Below, in pieces: positions 1 to 10,400 of a stretch of DNA of 64,000 nt. The first letter of the stretch is position 1; every line of letters starts with the position of its first letter. The translations under genes and the position numbers were made by a program. Origin of the DNA: Archilochus colubris (lineage: Eukaryota; Chordata; Aves; Apodiformes; Trochilidae); NCBI GenBank assembly GCA_023079485.1, contig CM041086.1, positions 17,678,401 to 17,742,400 of the forward strand, given 5' to 3'. Under the pieces are notes generated by a model that was not told the DNA's origin, made no database searches, and worked only from the letters and a program-made list of their open reading frames with translations.

Positions 1-3000
1 CACACCCTTTGATTTTCCCAGCCAAGAGCTTTCCCTCCTCTGCCTCTGTGCAGCTGTGTTTCTCTGGGACCACACTGGGGACACTGACCCTGGATTTAGT
101 AGGATGGTTTCTAGTGGGTGATTTTTTTTTTTAATTTTTTTTTTCCCCTTCACTTAGCACATTGTCCAGGCACGTGTAGATGTGAAAATCTCTGCAATTT
201 AATGGCAGAACTGAGAGCAAAAGCACTGGAGCTCCTGTAAGAGTGCCTGCAGGGAGCAGGGGAAGGAAGGCACTTGTCTTGGATTTTTCTGCAGTTTGGG
301 CTTTGCTGTTTTTCCTTGTTTCCAGGCTCAACTGCAAGCCCAGAAGCCCGAAAAGTAAAGTGAAGTTGTAAATGTCTATATATTTGCTAGGCCTTTTACA
401 AGAGCTTATGTAAGGTTAAAATGAACAACTGAACTTGATAGGTGATATTTTAAACACAATTTCCTTGGTCTGTGAAGTCTTTTCCTGTGACCAGGGTGAC
501 TGGTACTATCACATCTGTTTTCTGATGGTCTTGAGGGTTTTTTTTCCTTTACTTTTTCAAAATTAGGGAGTCTGAAGATGCTTCTAGAGTGCAGGTTGGG
601 GTGTGGAGCAGATGCAAGCAGAAGAGAAAGCACTTGCAACATGATTGCCAGGGGCATGAGGTTTTAGTCTGTCTTTTAATGCTTTTCATTCAAATAAACT
701 TAAAAATAGAAGCTTTGTTGTTCTCCCTGCGATCCAAACAAACACAATGGTAACAACCCCCAGCCTGGCTCACACTCTGTGCCATTGCAGCATGATTTGT
801 GCAGTGTTACAAAAGCTTCAGAAACTGCTGAGGTGAGGCCATGGCTCCCTGGTGTCCCCACTGCCAGGCTGGAGCCTTGCAGCTGTGTGTGGGTGGCAGG
901 GATGTTGGCAGGGACACATGAGGCTGTGCCAGGATGCAGGTGATACTTGGTCAGGGTGCTCTGGATACACATCTGGGTGCCTGGTAGGATGACAGTGGCA
1001 AGGCTTTGACTTTATTTCTCCCCTCACAGCATGATGCAAGTGCTTAAATTCTTTGACAGTGGGCAGAGCACCATCTGCTGAGGTGCTGGCTCTGTTTGTA
1101 GAAGGAACCAGGATTAACTGAGGTCTCCAGGTGAGGTCTAAGGCCACCTCTGGTTGGTGTCTGACACAGCAGTACTGCCCTTCACTCAAGGGGTTAAACC
1201 TGGTCACCTGGAACATGGTTAGTTTTCAAGAGGGTGGTTAACCAAGGCTGGTGTAGCCTCACAACCTCCCTAGCTTACCTTTGATTGTTGTCTGGCTGTT
1301 AGTATTAATGAAATGGTTATAAATAAATCAGTCTTTACACTGGGGACACAACTGTTGTGTTGCACTTCTTGTTTACTAAGATAAAATTAGAACTGGTGAA
1401 GAATGGGAAGGAGTTCACCCACTGCATCTTGCCTGAGCTCTCTGTGTCTTTGTATGTAATACATCTACCAAGAGTCAAGCTGTGGAGGTCAATGTGATGC
1501 TTCCCATCTTTTGGTGAAATTCTTGTTGTTCTTTTTCACAGAGCACTTTGAGCAGTGACCCAGAGATGCTCAGGTCCCTCCTGGTAGCCTCTGAGCTCTG
1601 TATAATGCTCTTGGCCAGTTGGCCATACAGGTCAAGCAGCACAGCAAACTCAACCTCCAGCAGTGCCCTCTGTTCTCTAAACACTGTAAAAGTGAGCTTA
1701 AAAACTTAATCTTTGGGTTTTTTTCTTTTTCCAGCACTTTTAGCCTTGCTAAAAGAGCAGCTTGCTTTAAGGGTCTTGCTCTGCTCACTTCCTCCTCTAC
1801 CTTCTCTCCCACTTCACTGCTTTGCAAGCTCTCCACTCAGCCTTTTTTTTTATTTTTTTTTTTTTTGCTGCAGTTCTTCTTCTGAAGACTATTTACACCT
1901 CCCCAGCTTTTGAGATCATCATCAGCTTATCCTTGCCCACCTCTCCTTCTTTCCCCTTTGACTTTCTGTAATTGTATTCTATATTAGTTCTGTAAATGAA
2001 TTCCTTGCTTGCCTCGCTGTGCTGTGAATTGGCTGAAACGTGTTGTGCAGTTAATGTGGAGGATGCTGGAGGAAGCTGTGCTTGTTCCAGCCACCCCACT
2101 GCTTTGTTTTCTTGTTTGTCTCTCTGGCAGAGGACACTTGAGCTGCCGTGGGAGGGAGGGCTGGGGCAGAGGACGAGGTGAGATAAAAGCTTCTAAGGAA
2201 GATGCATAGAGCAAGGCAAAAAGAAGGACAAAAGGAAGAAGTAGAGGAAGTTACTGGAAGAAAGTCCATCCATGGAAAGTTTGCACGGGAAGGATGGAGT
2301 GGGCAGGCAAGGAACTGGGAGGCTCTCTTGGCTGGGACAATAATTGGTAACTGCCAGCACCAGCTCCCTGAGCCCGAGTTTTTACAGATATTTCTCCACT
2401 TTGCATGTTCCTTAGTTTGGATAAGGATTTTTATGCCTTTGGGGGTTTTCAAAGTTTCCTGTGAAGCCAGTCTGTAAACATACAAGATTATGGAGATTCC
2501 TGAAGGAAATATTGCCCTTTGCAGCCCCTCTGCAGCTCACTGGGTGAAGGGTGGGAGCAGAAGGCTCTGTGTCAGACATGCTTTGCAGAGACAGGAGAGG
2601 CAACTCTCAGCTGAAGAAAATCCTCCTTTCTGGAAATTTAGCAAATCATAATCCCACTGGCCTTTAATCTCTGAATGCCTGCATCTTAATTCCTGGATGG
2701 ATTTAGAAAAAAAACAAACCAAAACCAACTAACCAAATACAAAACCCCAAACCAATTATTTTGATGGTCTTCTCATAATCCCTGATGGAGACTGTGAGTC
2801 AACAACCCCCACATGGGGGCTAATGCTGCAGCAGTCCCTGAGTGCCCAGGAGAGGGCACTGGGAAAGGCAGAGCAGTTGCTGTTTGTTCCTCTCTGGGGA
2901 CAGTGTTAATTCAAATGAAAAGTAAATTTCTCTGATGGATTTGTGCTCCAAGAGGGAACACCAAAGACCCAAAGCAGTTCAGAACTGATGGTCACCAGCA

Positions 3001-4516
3001 GCTGTTTTCCTCTGGGCTTTGGGTTTCATCCAGGCAAACACAACCATAGCTTTATTCCTGCTCAGAATCACAAACCACCATGGGATTTGCTTGAAACTTT
3101 GCAAATTCACCAAAATATTTAGCTCTTTTCACTGACAGATGAGTTGAGGTCCTTGTGCCAAAGCCACTGCTTGCTGCCTATGGTGGTGTTAACAGAGATC
3201 CATGGGGAGGTGATGAGTTGGAGTGCTTCATTCCTGCAGGAAGTGGGAGATGGAGTTAGGGAAGCACAGACACCTCTGCACATCCAAGGGATTGCTGCAG
3301 TGTAGGTTGTTCATCTGCACAGGGAATCTCCACACACAGCAGGGAACTGGGGCTGAAATCCTGTGCTGCCACACGGCCCTGGGACTGTCCTGCCAGCTCA
3401 CAGCACTCCTGTCCCTGGGAGTACAATACAGGACTCTAAAGCATTCAAATTGTAAATCCTTCCTCCTGAGTGAGAGCTGTATTTGTTGAGCTGGAAGTAG
3501 TGGGCTGTGCTAATTCCTACAGAGATCCATTGGAGGGAGTCACAGTCACATGGCTGAGCCCGCTGTGGTAGGCACAGGAGGAATGAAAGACTTGGCAGCA
3601 TCCGCTTCAGGGGCTTACCTCAAAATTACCCTATTGTCATGAATGTTATTGGAGGGGCCCTTCTGATTTGCCTGTTATTGGGAGCCCAGAATACACAGGC
3701 TCTCTCTGGCTACGTGTGTATGGGTGGGATGAGTTAGTGGGAGCCCTGGCTCCTTCCTCCCCTGATACACCTGCAGAAAAGGTGCTGCAATTCCCAACTG
3801 CTTCCTCAAACAGAAGAAGCCGTCGCTGATCTGGCATTACAGATTGTGCCCCAGGAAGCTACTGTAGTGTTAGGGCATGTGCTGTGCTGTAAGGGGTATT
3901 TTATATAACTATTACACATCTTGGCTTCTTTTAGCTTTAAACAGGTCAGGCTAAACTTTACAGGAAAGCATTATGTGAAGTTAAACTTGGGATGGTTTTA
4001 TATAAACCCCTGACGTGTGGGTGTTCTTTTTTCAGTGAGGCTTCTAGTAGAAAGTATCACCCATTTTCCTGGTGAAATTAACATTTAGTGCATGCAGAAG
4101 GCACGGGGAATTATATAAAGCTGCAAGTACTACTGGGAATACCCTGAATAGAATTCAAACAGAAGCTTCTCTTCAGTCAGTCTGCTTGTGCTGATCCCTC
4201 TTGGTAGCTGCTACACGCATCACTGCCACTGGAACCCAATACTTGTATCTGTGTGTGCCGAGGCACCCCGTGCTTTCCTGCCTGATCTTTTGGGGTGTTT
4301 GCTGTGGAGCAGGACCTGGGGAGGAGGGGTGGTGTGGCCTGAGCCCCTCGGGGTGCAGCAGCCCCCCTTGGCCTCAGGCAGCCCCTGCTCTGGGTGGGCT
4401 CTGGGCAGCTGTCACCCCACGCTCTGCAGCTGCTAGTGACGCAGGAGCGGTGGGTGGGGAGCAGGGCAGTGGGGACCTCCTGCCTGCAGCTGGCAGGGGG
4501 CTGGCTCCATCTCCTC
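1..4516. other. Upstream intergenic sequence, no gene recognised
   Basis: Only short, non-conserved-looking ORFs are seen on either strand. T-rich runs occur at about 122-144 and 1842-1866. TATATAAAG at about 4114 is followed by no recognisable exon. In mammals AMER1 lies on the 5' side of ARHGEF9, but nothing resembling it is present here. Confidence 0.6.
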
Positions 4517-4906
4517 TATTTATAATCTCTGCCCTCCCCTGCTCTCTGACTGGCTCAGCTCTTGCAGAACGACTGCCTGAGCCCTGCCAGGCACATCGCT
4601 CGTCACGAAATCTGCCTTTTTCGGCTACGGAAGTAGCGATTGAGCATGTGTGAGAGCTACTGCACCTTTCTTTTCTTTTTTTTTCTTTTTTTTTTTTTTC
4701 TGGATATTTCCTAGGCCTCTGCTGCTTCTACCTCCCCAGTTATTGCTCCCTTTGTCTATATGCAAAGACACAGAGGAGTTTGCCTTGAAACCCCAGCGGT
4801 CGCTTCTCGTTCTTGGTGTTGAGAGGAGACAAACGGCGCAGGACAAGGCGAGGGATGGGCTGTGGCTGCCGAGGTGTCTGCAGGCCCCAGAGGCTGCTGT
4901 GGACAG
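4517..4906 (+). promoter_or_regulatory. Possible upstream alternative promoter and leader exon
   Basis: TATTTATAA at 4517-4525 is followed by moderately CpG-rich sequence containing a T-rich run (about 4672-4700) and ending in ACAG|GTAGAA at 4903-4912, a plausible donor. A strong acceptor at 7061 has no obvious donor in the nearer CpG-rich region, so a spliced leader from here to 7062 would make sense. A small ORF at 4855-4935 begins Met-Gly-Cys-Gly-Cys. No transcript evidence is available. Confidence 0.28.
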
Positions 4907-6229
4907 GTAGAACATCTCTGCTGGGCTTCCTGTAAACCTGAGGCTGGGGTTTGGACCTCTGTGCTCACTGCAGTTTACATGCCTCTCAGTTTGGGCCCTT
5001 TGTGAGTTTTGGAGAGGTCGCGGTTATTACTGAGACTGAACCTGGAGTTTTGTGGGTGTTTGTGGGAGTTCAGGCTTGTATTTTGGAAAATGGCTTCTGT
5101 TGTTTTGGGAAAGGATGGTAACAACAGTAAATATTCCCCATCTATTATGTATTTGCTGTTCTGATTAGTGTAAAATTGCACCAGACTATCCTAAAAATGA
5201 CAACTGGATGGGAAATGCAGGCAGATCCATCACTTGGGCACAGCTTGCCATGTGTGCTAATGGGGCAGCCAGGCTGCCTGCCTGGGGCAGCTTTAAAGAA
5301 GCTTCTTATAAACATAGAGGTGAAAAAACACTTTTCTTCTGAATGAGAAAATCTGCTGGAGCAGAGTGAGGGGTCCCACTCACTGGAGACAGCCTCTGGC
5401 TTTTAGTTACCTCTTACAAGAAATAAGAAAAGAAAACAAACCACTTAATTAACCCAAACCATTCCTATTGCTAACTCTGCTCAGCACAACCCACGCTCTG
5501 CATCTGCAAACACATTGTGGCTCACAATGGAGGAGCCCTCCAGCAACCCAGACAGCAAAGGAAGGAAAATAAAACCAGCCTTGCAGTCAACATCTGGGTT
5601 TAGTGTCGGTTTGAATGGTAGGGGCATAATTCCTTCTCCAAATGTTGGTGACCAAAAATACCTGCCCTGGAAGGACGGGGAGAAAGTCTGCCTCTTGCTG
5701 GCACAAGCCCACTCATTAAAGAACAAAATCAGAGGTGGTTTGGTGTGTGTTGGCCTTGTGTGTGTGTGTGTGGGAATGTCCTGGGTGTGTTCTGAGGAGC
5801 AGGAAGGTGCTGCTGACCAGCCCCCGTGGGCACATTTTAGTGCCTAATGCATATGCATTGGCAGTGCTTCTGTGTTTGTCTGTAAAATCACTCGCTTTTT
5901 CCAGCTGAATACATCTTTTTCTGTACATGCTGCCTCTCCAGCTGCTGGTTCTGGGATCTGATGAGGTTTGGGATAGCAACTGGCCCCTGGCCCATAAACC
6001 CTGAGCGTGTATGTGAACTTTATGTAGGAGTGAGCTTTTCTGGGTGCTGCAGAAGGAGTGAAGATCTCCCATCCTGTCCTCTCCCCACCTCCCCTCTAGA
6101 CACATTGATCTGCAGAATCAGAATGCAGTTTAACTCTTAGAGCCTACCCTGTATCTTTATGACGGGATGATGTGCACAGGGTTGGACAGAGATGATTTTC
6201 CCCTACCAAATTCCCTCCTCACCGCCTCC
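4907..6229. other. Upstream non-coding sequence between candidate promoters
   Basis: No coding exon or mobile element was recognised. There is a short TG repeat (5757-5772). If the 4517-4906 exon is real, this and the following promoter region up to 7061 would be its first intron. Confidence 0.55.
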
Positions 6230-6444
6230 CAGTGAGTTCCCAAGCTCTCGAGGGTTGCCTCGCTGTTACTGAGCTGCTTTCCTTCCTCCTGCTGCCCTGC
6301 CCGGTGTGAGCAGGCTCCTACCAGCCCTGCCTCTTCTCGCTGGCGTTTGAATCTCTTCCATCCCCTGCTCAGCGCAGCCGGGGCAGGGCTGTGGGGAACG
6401 GGAGCTGCAGAGCGCCCGGAGACGCCTTCCTGGAGCTCAGCCTC

Positions 6445-6504
6445 ACCATCCCAGCACCACCAGCACCATCCCAGCACCACCAGCACCATCCCAGCACCGC
6501 CGCC
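6445..6504. repeat. Three copies of a 20-bp CCA/CAG-rich tandem repeat
   Basis: The unit ACCATCCCAGCACCACCAGC occurs at 6445 and 6465, then with changes (to CCGCCGCC) at 6485. It lies inside the CpG-rich promoter region and is likely to vary in length. Confidence 0.85.
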
Positions 6505-6823
6505 GCATCGCCTTCCCGGCCCCTCGCACTGCTCGCTTTTACGAACTGGGGGGAAAAAAAAACCAAACCCAAAGCAAAGCAAACGATGCCTGCACGCTGC
6601 TGACCGTCAGGACGGGCGGAAGATTCGCGTCTTTGTGGAGCCGCCGCTTCCTTTTGCGTTTGAGTGACAGCCAGGATCCCTTCCTGCCTGGGCACTGATT
6701 TGTATGCGCAAGGGTCCGCCCGCCTCGCACCGAGAGATGCAGCCGCAGCAGCTTGCGGAGCTGTCACACTCACCCAGGCTTCTTATCTGCACTGGCTTGA
6801 CGAATTAAAAGCAAGCCAGCCCA

Positions 6824-6864
6824 GCGAGAGAGACCGGGAGAGAGAGGGGGGAAGAGAGAGAGAA
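6824..6864. repeat. Imperfect GA microsatellite near the probable start site
   Basis: An interrupted run of GA dinucleotides with G-rich breaks. GAGA tracts of this type are frequent near promoters. It is a smaller relative of the tract at 7309-7374. Confidence 0.75.
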
Positions 6865-7059
6865 GCTTGCAGACAGCGCTCGCTTTCTTTTCCTAAAGGA
6901 AGGATTCTGCCTCCTAAGTGCTCGCTGGTTGTGATGATGCTTCACGTAGTGGGCTCCAGAATGAGCTAGAGACAGCAGATAGGGGGATAAACTAAAAGCA
7001 GAGCACAAAGCATTACGAACAAAACCAAAAAAACCAGGAACAGTTTTCTCCTCTATTCT

Positions 7060-7061
7060 AG
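7060..7061 (+). other. Candidate splice acceptor in the 5' leader
   Basis: The AG follows a run of about 17 bases that is nearly all pyrimidine (7044-7059). Its quality equals the acceptors of the coding exons. If used, the exon 7062-7438 would be 377 bases long and would carry the membrane micro-ORF together with the collybistin start. Confidence 0.4.
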
Positions 7062-7062
7062 C

Positions 7063-7101
7063 ATGGTGGATGTATGGACAGTCTTACAGAGCAGAGGTTG
7101 A
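7063..7101 (+). CDS. Short upstream ORF (12 codons) at leader start
   Basis: ATG at 7063 has A at -3 and G at +4, the best start context in this leader. The ORF encodes 12 residues (Met-Val-Asp-Val-Trp...) and ends at TGA 7099-7101. It overlaps the start of the 59-codon ORF in another frame, so ribosomes translating it would pass the ATG at 7074 but could reinitiate at 7158. It probably acts through its translation; the product shows no features. Confidence 0.3.
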   Translation: MVDVWTVLQSRG

Positions 7102-7253
7102 CTTCTCCAAATCTGCCAGCCCCACATCTTGAACACTACAGTGTTCTGCATTGCACCATGACCTTGGATGTTCAAACGGTGGTCGTTTTTGCAGTGATCG
7201 TGGTGCTATTGCTTGTGAATGTCATACTCATGTTCTTCCTGGGCACTCGTTAA
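7074..7253 (+). CDS. Candidate 59-residue single-pass membrane micropeptide in the ARHGEF9 leader
   Basis: An ATG-to-TAA ORF of 59 codons lies wholly upstream of the collybistin start, in another frame. Residues 1-28 are polar, with a Pro/His-rich middle. Residues about 36-56 are an unbroken hydrophobic helix of Val, Ile, Leu, Phe and Ala with one Asn, followed by Gly-Thr-Arg at the end. An in-frame ATG at 7158 (residue 29, Met-Thr-Leu-Asp-Val-Gln-Thr) has A at -3 and would give a 31-residue form that is almost only the membrane segment. The ATG at 7074 has G at +4 but T at -3. The frame is open up to the possible acceptor at 7061, so an upstream exon could extend it. I do not recognise the peptide with confidence. 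A regular 21-residue helix ending with a short polar tail and a stop is unusual for random leader sequence, but coding status is inference. Confidence 0.5.
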   Translation: MDSLTEQRLTSPNLPAPHLEHYSVLHCTMTLDVQTVVVFAVIVVLLLVNVILMFFLGTR

Positions 7254-7342
7254 ATGGATTTTTTCTCCTGAGCTGTTGGGGGCTACTACTACCACTAGCA
7301 ATTCAACAAGAGAGCAAGAGCGAGAGAGAGAGAGAGAAAGGC

Positions 7343-7374
<32 letters not shown>

Positions 7375-7401
7375 TTTCTTACTGAGGGGGGAACGCGTTG
7401 A
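7219..7401 (+). CDS. Upstream ORF through the GA repeat (Glu-Arg dipeptide run)
   Basis: An ATG at 7219 opens 60 codons ending at TGA 7399-7401. It overlaps the end of the membrane micro-ORF in another frame. The second half is encoded by the GA repeat and reads as alternating Glu and Arg, giving a very charged low-complexity peptide. The first half has no features I recognise. Any effect is more likely on translation of the main ORF than through the peptide. Confidence 0.2.
7309..7374 (+). repeat. GA microsatellite in the ARHGEF9 leader
   Basis: About 66 bases, nearly all GA dinucleotides with a few interruptions (CAAGAGCG, AAAGGCG, AAA), ending 55 bases before the collybistin start. It would be in the mRNA as a purine-only tract, and repeat length should be polymorphic. 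Confidence 0.9.
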
Positions 7402-7429
7402 GCTTCAACATGGCCTCGCTGTGATATGT

Positions 7430-7438
7430 ATGACGTTG
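7430..7438 (+). CDS. ARHGEF9: ARHGEF9 coding exon 1 (Met-Thr-Leu)
   Basis: Only three codons, ATG ACG TTG, directly followed by a GT donor (7439, GTATAT). This matches the mammalian collybistin isoform that begins Met-Thr-Leu and then enters the SH3 exon in phase 0. The next exon starts in phase 0 with Leu-Ile-Ser-Gly, as expected. The donor lacks G at +5, so it is weaker than the other donors in this gene. The start context is poor (T at -3, A at +4), and another ATG begins four bases upstream at 7426 in a different frame. If the donor is not used, the frame reads 14 more codons to a TAA at 7481-7483. The alternative collybistin first exon (Met-Gln-Trp-Ile...) was not found in the window. 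Confidence 0.88.
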
Positions 7439-10400
7439 GTATATTATCTCTCCCTAAATCTTTTGTCATGTCTTGTCTTTTAAGTATGCCTGTAAGTGTA
7501 GCTGCTTTTGCCTGGGTTTTAAATGTGATAAATAATAGTAATCCATTCCTATACTGTTCTGTGATAGTGAGATAGAGCTGTACAGGTTCAGTTAGAAGCC
7601 GAGTGAAAATCTCTTTCTGTGGTAAGCACTGGCTGTGTTGTTTTGCTTCCTTTAAAATAGAGACTCGAGTTAATAATAAGTCATTTTGTCTGGGATTTCT
7701 AGCGAGCAGTTACTGTGCAATGTCTGTGAGAGTAACCATGTAGCTGCCAGGTGAGAGGTGGTGGTGTGTGCAACGGAATCGAGCTCTGGAGGTTTTTAAG
7801 GGTGGGGGGGGGAATGAGAAATCCTATTAAAGGATTAAATCTTTGCTAAAATAACATTCAGGTACAGAAAAAGGGAGATGAATTCTACTTACTTTATTTC
7901 TCTGTGTTACCTTGATGATCTGACTTGATTGCTTAATATTCAGCCCCAAAGCTTCCAAATTCTACCTCCACGCTGATGTAGCCTAGCTTCTTTCCTTAAA
8001 GATGTGAAAGGGACCAAAACCTAACCTGCTGGGCTTTTTGTTTTTCTGTTTGTATGTGGTTTATATCTCTGCAAATTGGGAAGGAGGGATCAAAGAGGAA
8101 AAGGGGAATGCATGCTTTGTTTTTCTTTGCTAAAGCAACAGATACAAAGGGGTTGGGTTTTGCTTTGATTTCTCTAAAAATGTAAATTTGGCTTTCTTTT
8201 CTTTCGTGTGTTTGTGTATGTATAGATATATACATACTTTTTTGGTAATGTATGTAAGAAAAAATCTTTGCCCACCTGAAGGATAACAGGATTTTGAGGT
8301 GGGTTGTTTTGCGTGACTTTATTTGCATTGATTTTCTTGGAAATGAAGTGCTAAGTTGTAGATTACAGGCTTGCTGAAAAGATGTCCAGGAGTTAGAGTT
8401 GTTTCTGTTGAAAGATGTCTAGACCAAAATTGCAATGTTTACAGCTTGGAAGCAGAGCTGGCGGGGGGGGGGAGGGGGTTCCAGCCTCAGTGCATGAAGT
8501 TTAGAGTGAATATGAAGGGAATGTCTGAAAAGAGTAATGGCTTTTCCTCTTGAAAATAAGATCTCTGTACTGTGTTCCTGCTAGAAATCTTGCCGATTTT
8601 TTATGTATTATTTGTCCCCTCCCCCCGGGAAAAATCAGAATTGCTCAAAACAAACAAAATCAGTTTGGAAATGTTTACATCTCTTGCTGATGCTCACTGG
8701 AATTATATTGCCTTGGTGATTTAACTAGTTCGTGCTAATGCCTGCTGTCTGTGATTTATCAGATGTCATCTGCTAATCAGGCAAAAAAAGTGATTCATAA
8801 AGCCAGAGCTGGGGCTTGGAGATGGAGACATGCAGTTATTTCCATGTGAGAGTCTGCCTGCTGCAAGTTAGATGCAGAGCTGGGCATTTGACTGAGCTGA
8901 TTCCTTTTCAGCTGGTGGCATGATTGGAAATTAAATTGAAGGCTCCAAATCTGGCACTTTCAGAGCGACTTTAGCTGAATTAAAAGTGAAAAAAAAATTT
9001 TTTTCCTGTGCCCAGGGGTGGTACCTGTTGGCCCCCAAAGCTGACAGGAGTGTTTAGTGGCAGGAACCCCTTTTAATGGGCAGAGAAGCCAAGAGGCAGT
9101 GGTACAAACCTGGTGAAGGTGCCTGCTGGCTCTGTACCCCCCTCATCACCTGTAGCTTTCTCTGCAAGAGGTATCAGCTCCCCATCACCAGAGACTGAGT
9201 GATTCCTCTTTAAAGAAATCAACATAATAATAAATTTGATGCTGAGGATGGTTTGGGCTGGTAAGCAGCTCAAATCTGCTTTATTTTCGTGTTAGCTATC
9301 ATGTCATTAGTTTTATAGGTTCTATATAGAATCTCCTGGAATTGTAATAAATCAGCAAAGCTCACCATGGAAGGGGAATCAATCAATTGGCAGCTAAAAT
9401 AATCCCTTCAGTCCATTTCTAGCAACACCGATGTGGAGGAGTGAGGGTGGAAAAATGAGAAAAAAAACCCCAAACCAGCGAGTTCACCCCTGTGCCTGAA
9501 TTTTCCCCTCCAGGTTAGCTCTCTGGCAGGAAGCTTGCCCTTTCCATAAGATTTCTATGAGGAATGCATGGTACCTAACACGGGGTTCTGGTGGTGCAAG
9601 GTGCATTATTGTGTCCTTTTCGGGAGGACTTGGGGAGACATGCGTGTCAGTGTCTGTGTGTGTCCCCATGCGTGTCCCCACGTATGTTACTGTGTGTGCT
9701 GGGAGCTGCCCTGTTCCTCCTGGTCCCTTTGGGTGCTGTTGGTGGAGCTGGGTGTTGCTGGGGGTCTGGGGCTGGTGGGGTGCATGGGGGAGTGATCCCT
9801 GGGAGCTTGTTTGGGTTTTGTCCCCCTCAGAACATGCTGGAGACAATTAATGGGATTTTATGATAACTTTCTTGCCTGTCGTTCTCCCCAAGGAGTGGGG
9901 TCACAGAAAGCAGGTGTATGCAGAGTCGTGTGAGGGTGAAAGTTTGGAGCAGAGAACTTTGTTATTGTAGCAGCAGCATTCCTGTTACCTCAGGCTATCT
10001 GATGGAAATCTGGGAGAAAGAGAGGAAATAAGCCCAAAAGTGAGCAAGAGCTGGGGTTCCTGCTTGTGCAGCTTGATCCCTGCTTCCCACCTCCACTCCT
10101 CAGTGGCCACTTTTTCAAACAGGCCTCGAGCCACCTGCCCCTACCCCATTTCTGTAGTTTTACACCTGCAGTTTTGCATTGCCCAAGCCTGCAGTGGAGC
10201 CTCCAGCTGCCTGCTTTGCAGGACCTGTTAAAACCAACTCCCTCTTGCCATACTTTTCAGGAGCACCTCAGCCTGTGACACTCTGCATTTGGGGGTGACA
10301 GCCTTCCTAATCGCTTGCAGTAGAGCCCCTGTAGTCGTAAGTGACTGTGCTTGCAAAATTTGGGGTGTAATCTGCACGCTGTACAACACCTACATGTAGT

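Larger units (their letters stand above)
6230..6910 (+). promoter_or_regulatory. CpG-rich probable main promoter of ARHGEF9
   Basis: This is the densest CpG stretch in the upstream part of the window, lying just before the leader. It contains GC-box-like sites (GGGCGG near 6614, CCGCCCGCC near 6717), an NRF1-like ATGCGCAAG at about 6704, and an AT-rich ATTAAAAG near 6803. No clear TATA box is present, as is usual for CpG-island promoters of neuronal genes. The position fits a start site between about 6650 and 6950. This is inference from composition and position. Confidence 0.5.
7062..7429 (+). other. ARHGEF9: ARHGEF9 5' leader (untranslated exon part) rich in upstream AUGs
   Basis: This stretch leads directly into the Met-Thr-Leu start. 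At its left edge, 7043-7061 is a convincing pyrimidine tract ending in TAG, so the exon may begin at 7062 after splicing from an unseen upstream exon. Alternatively the leader may run unspliced from the CpG-rich region just upstream. It contains upstream ATGs at 7063, 7070, 7074, 7158, 7219, 7254, 7410 and 7426 (7074 and 7158 share a frame), and a GA repeat. The leader assignment rests on adjacency to the start codon and has no transcript evidence. Confidence 0.6.

Noticed and set aside
7158..7169. ATG ACC TTG at 7158 as the collybistin Met-Thr-Leu start
   Set aside because: The following bases (GATG) give no donor after TTG. The ATG ACG TTG at 7430 is followed directly by GT and joins the SH3 exon in phase, so 7430 is the better start.
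7206..7469. Minus-strand ORF with Leu-Ser repeats
   Set aside because: It is the antisense reading of the GA repeat in the leader.
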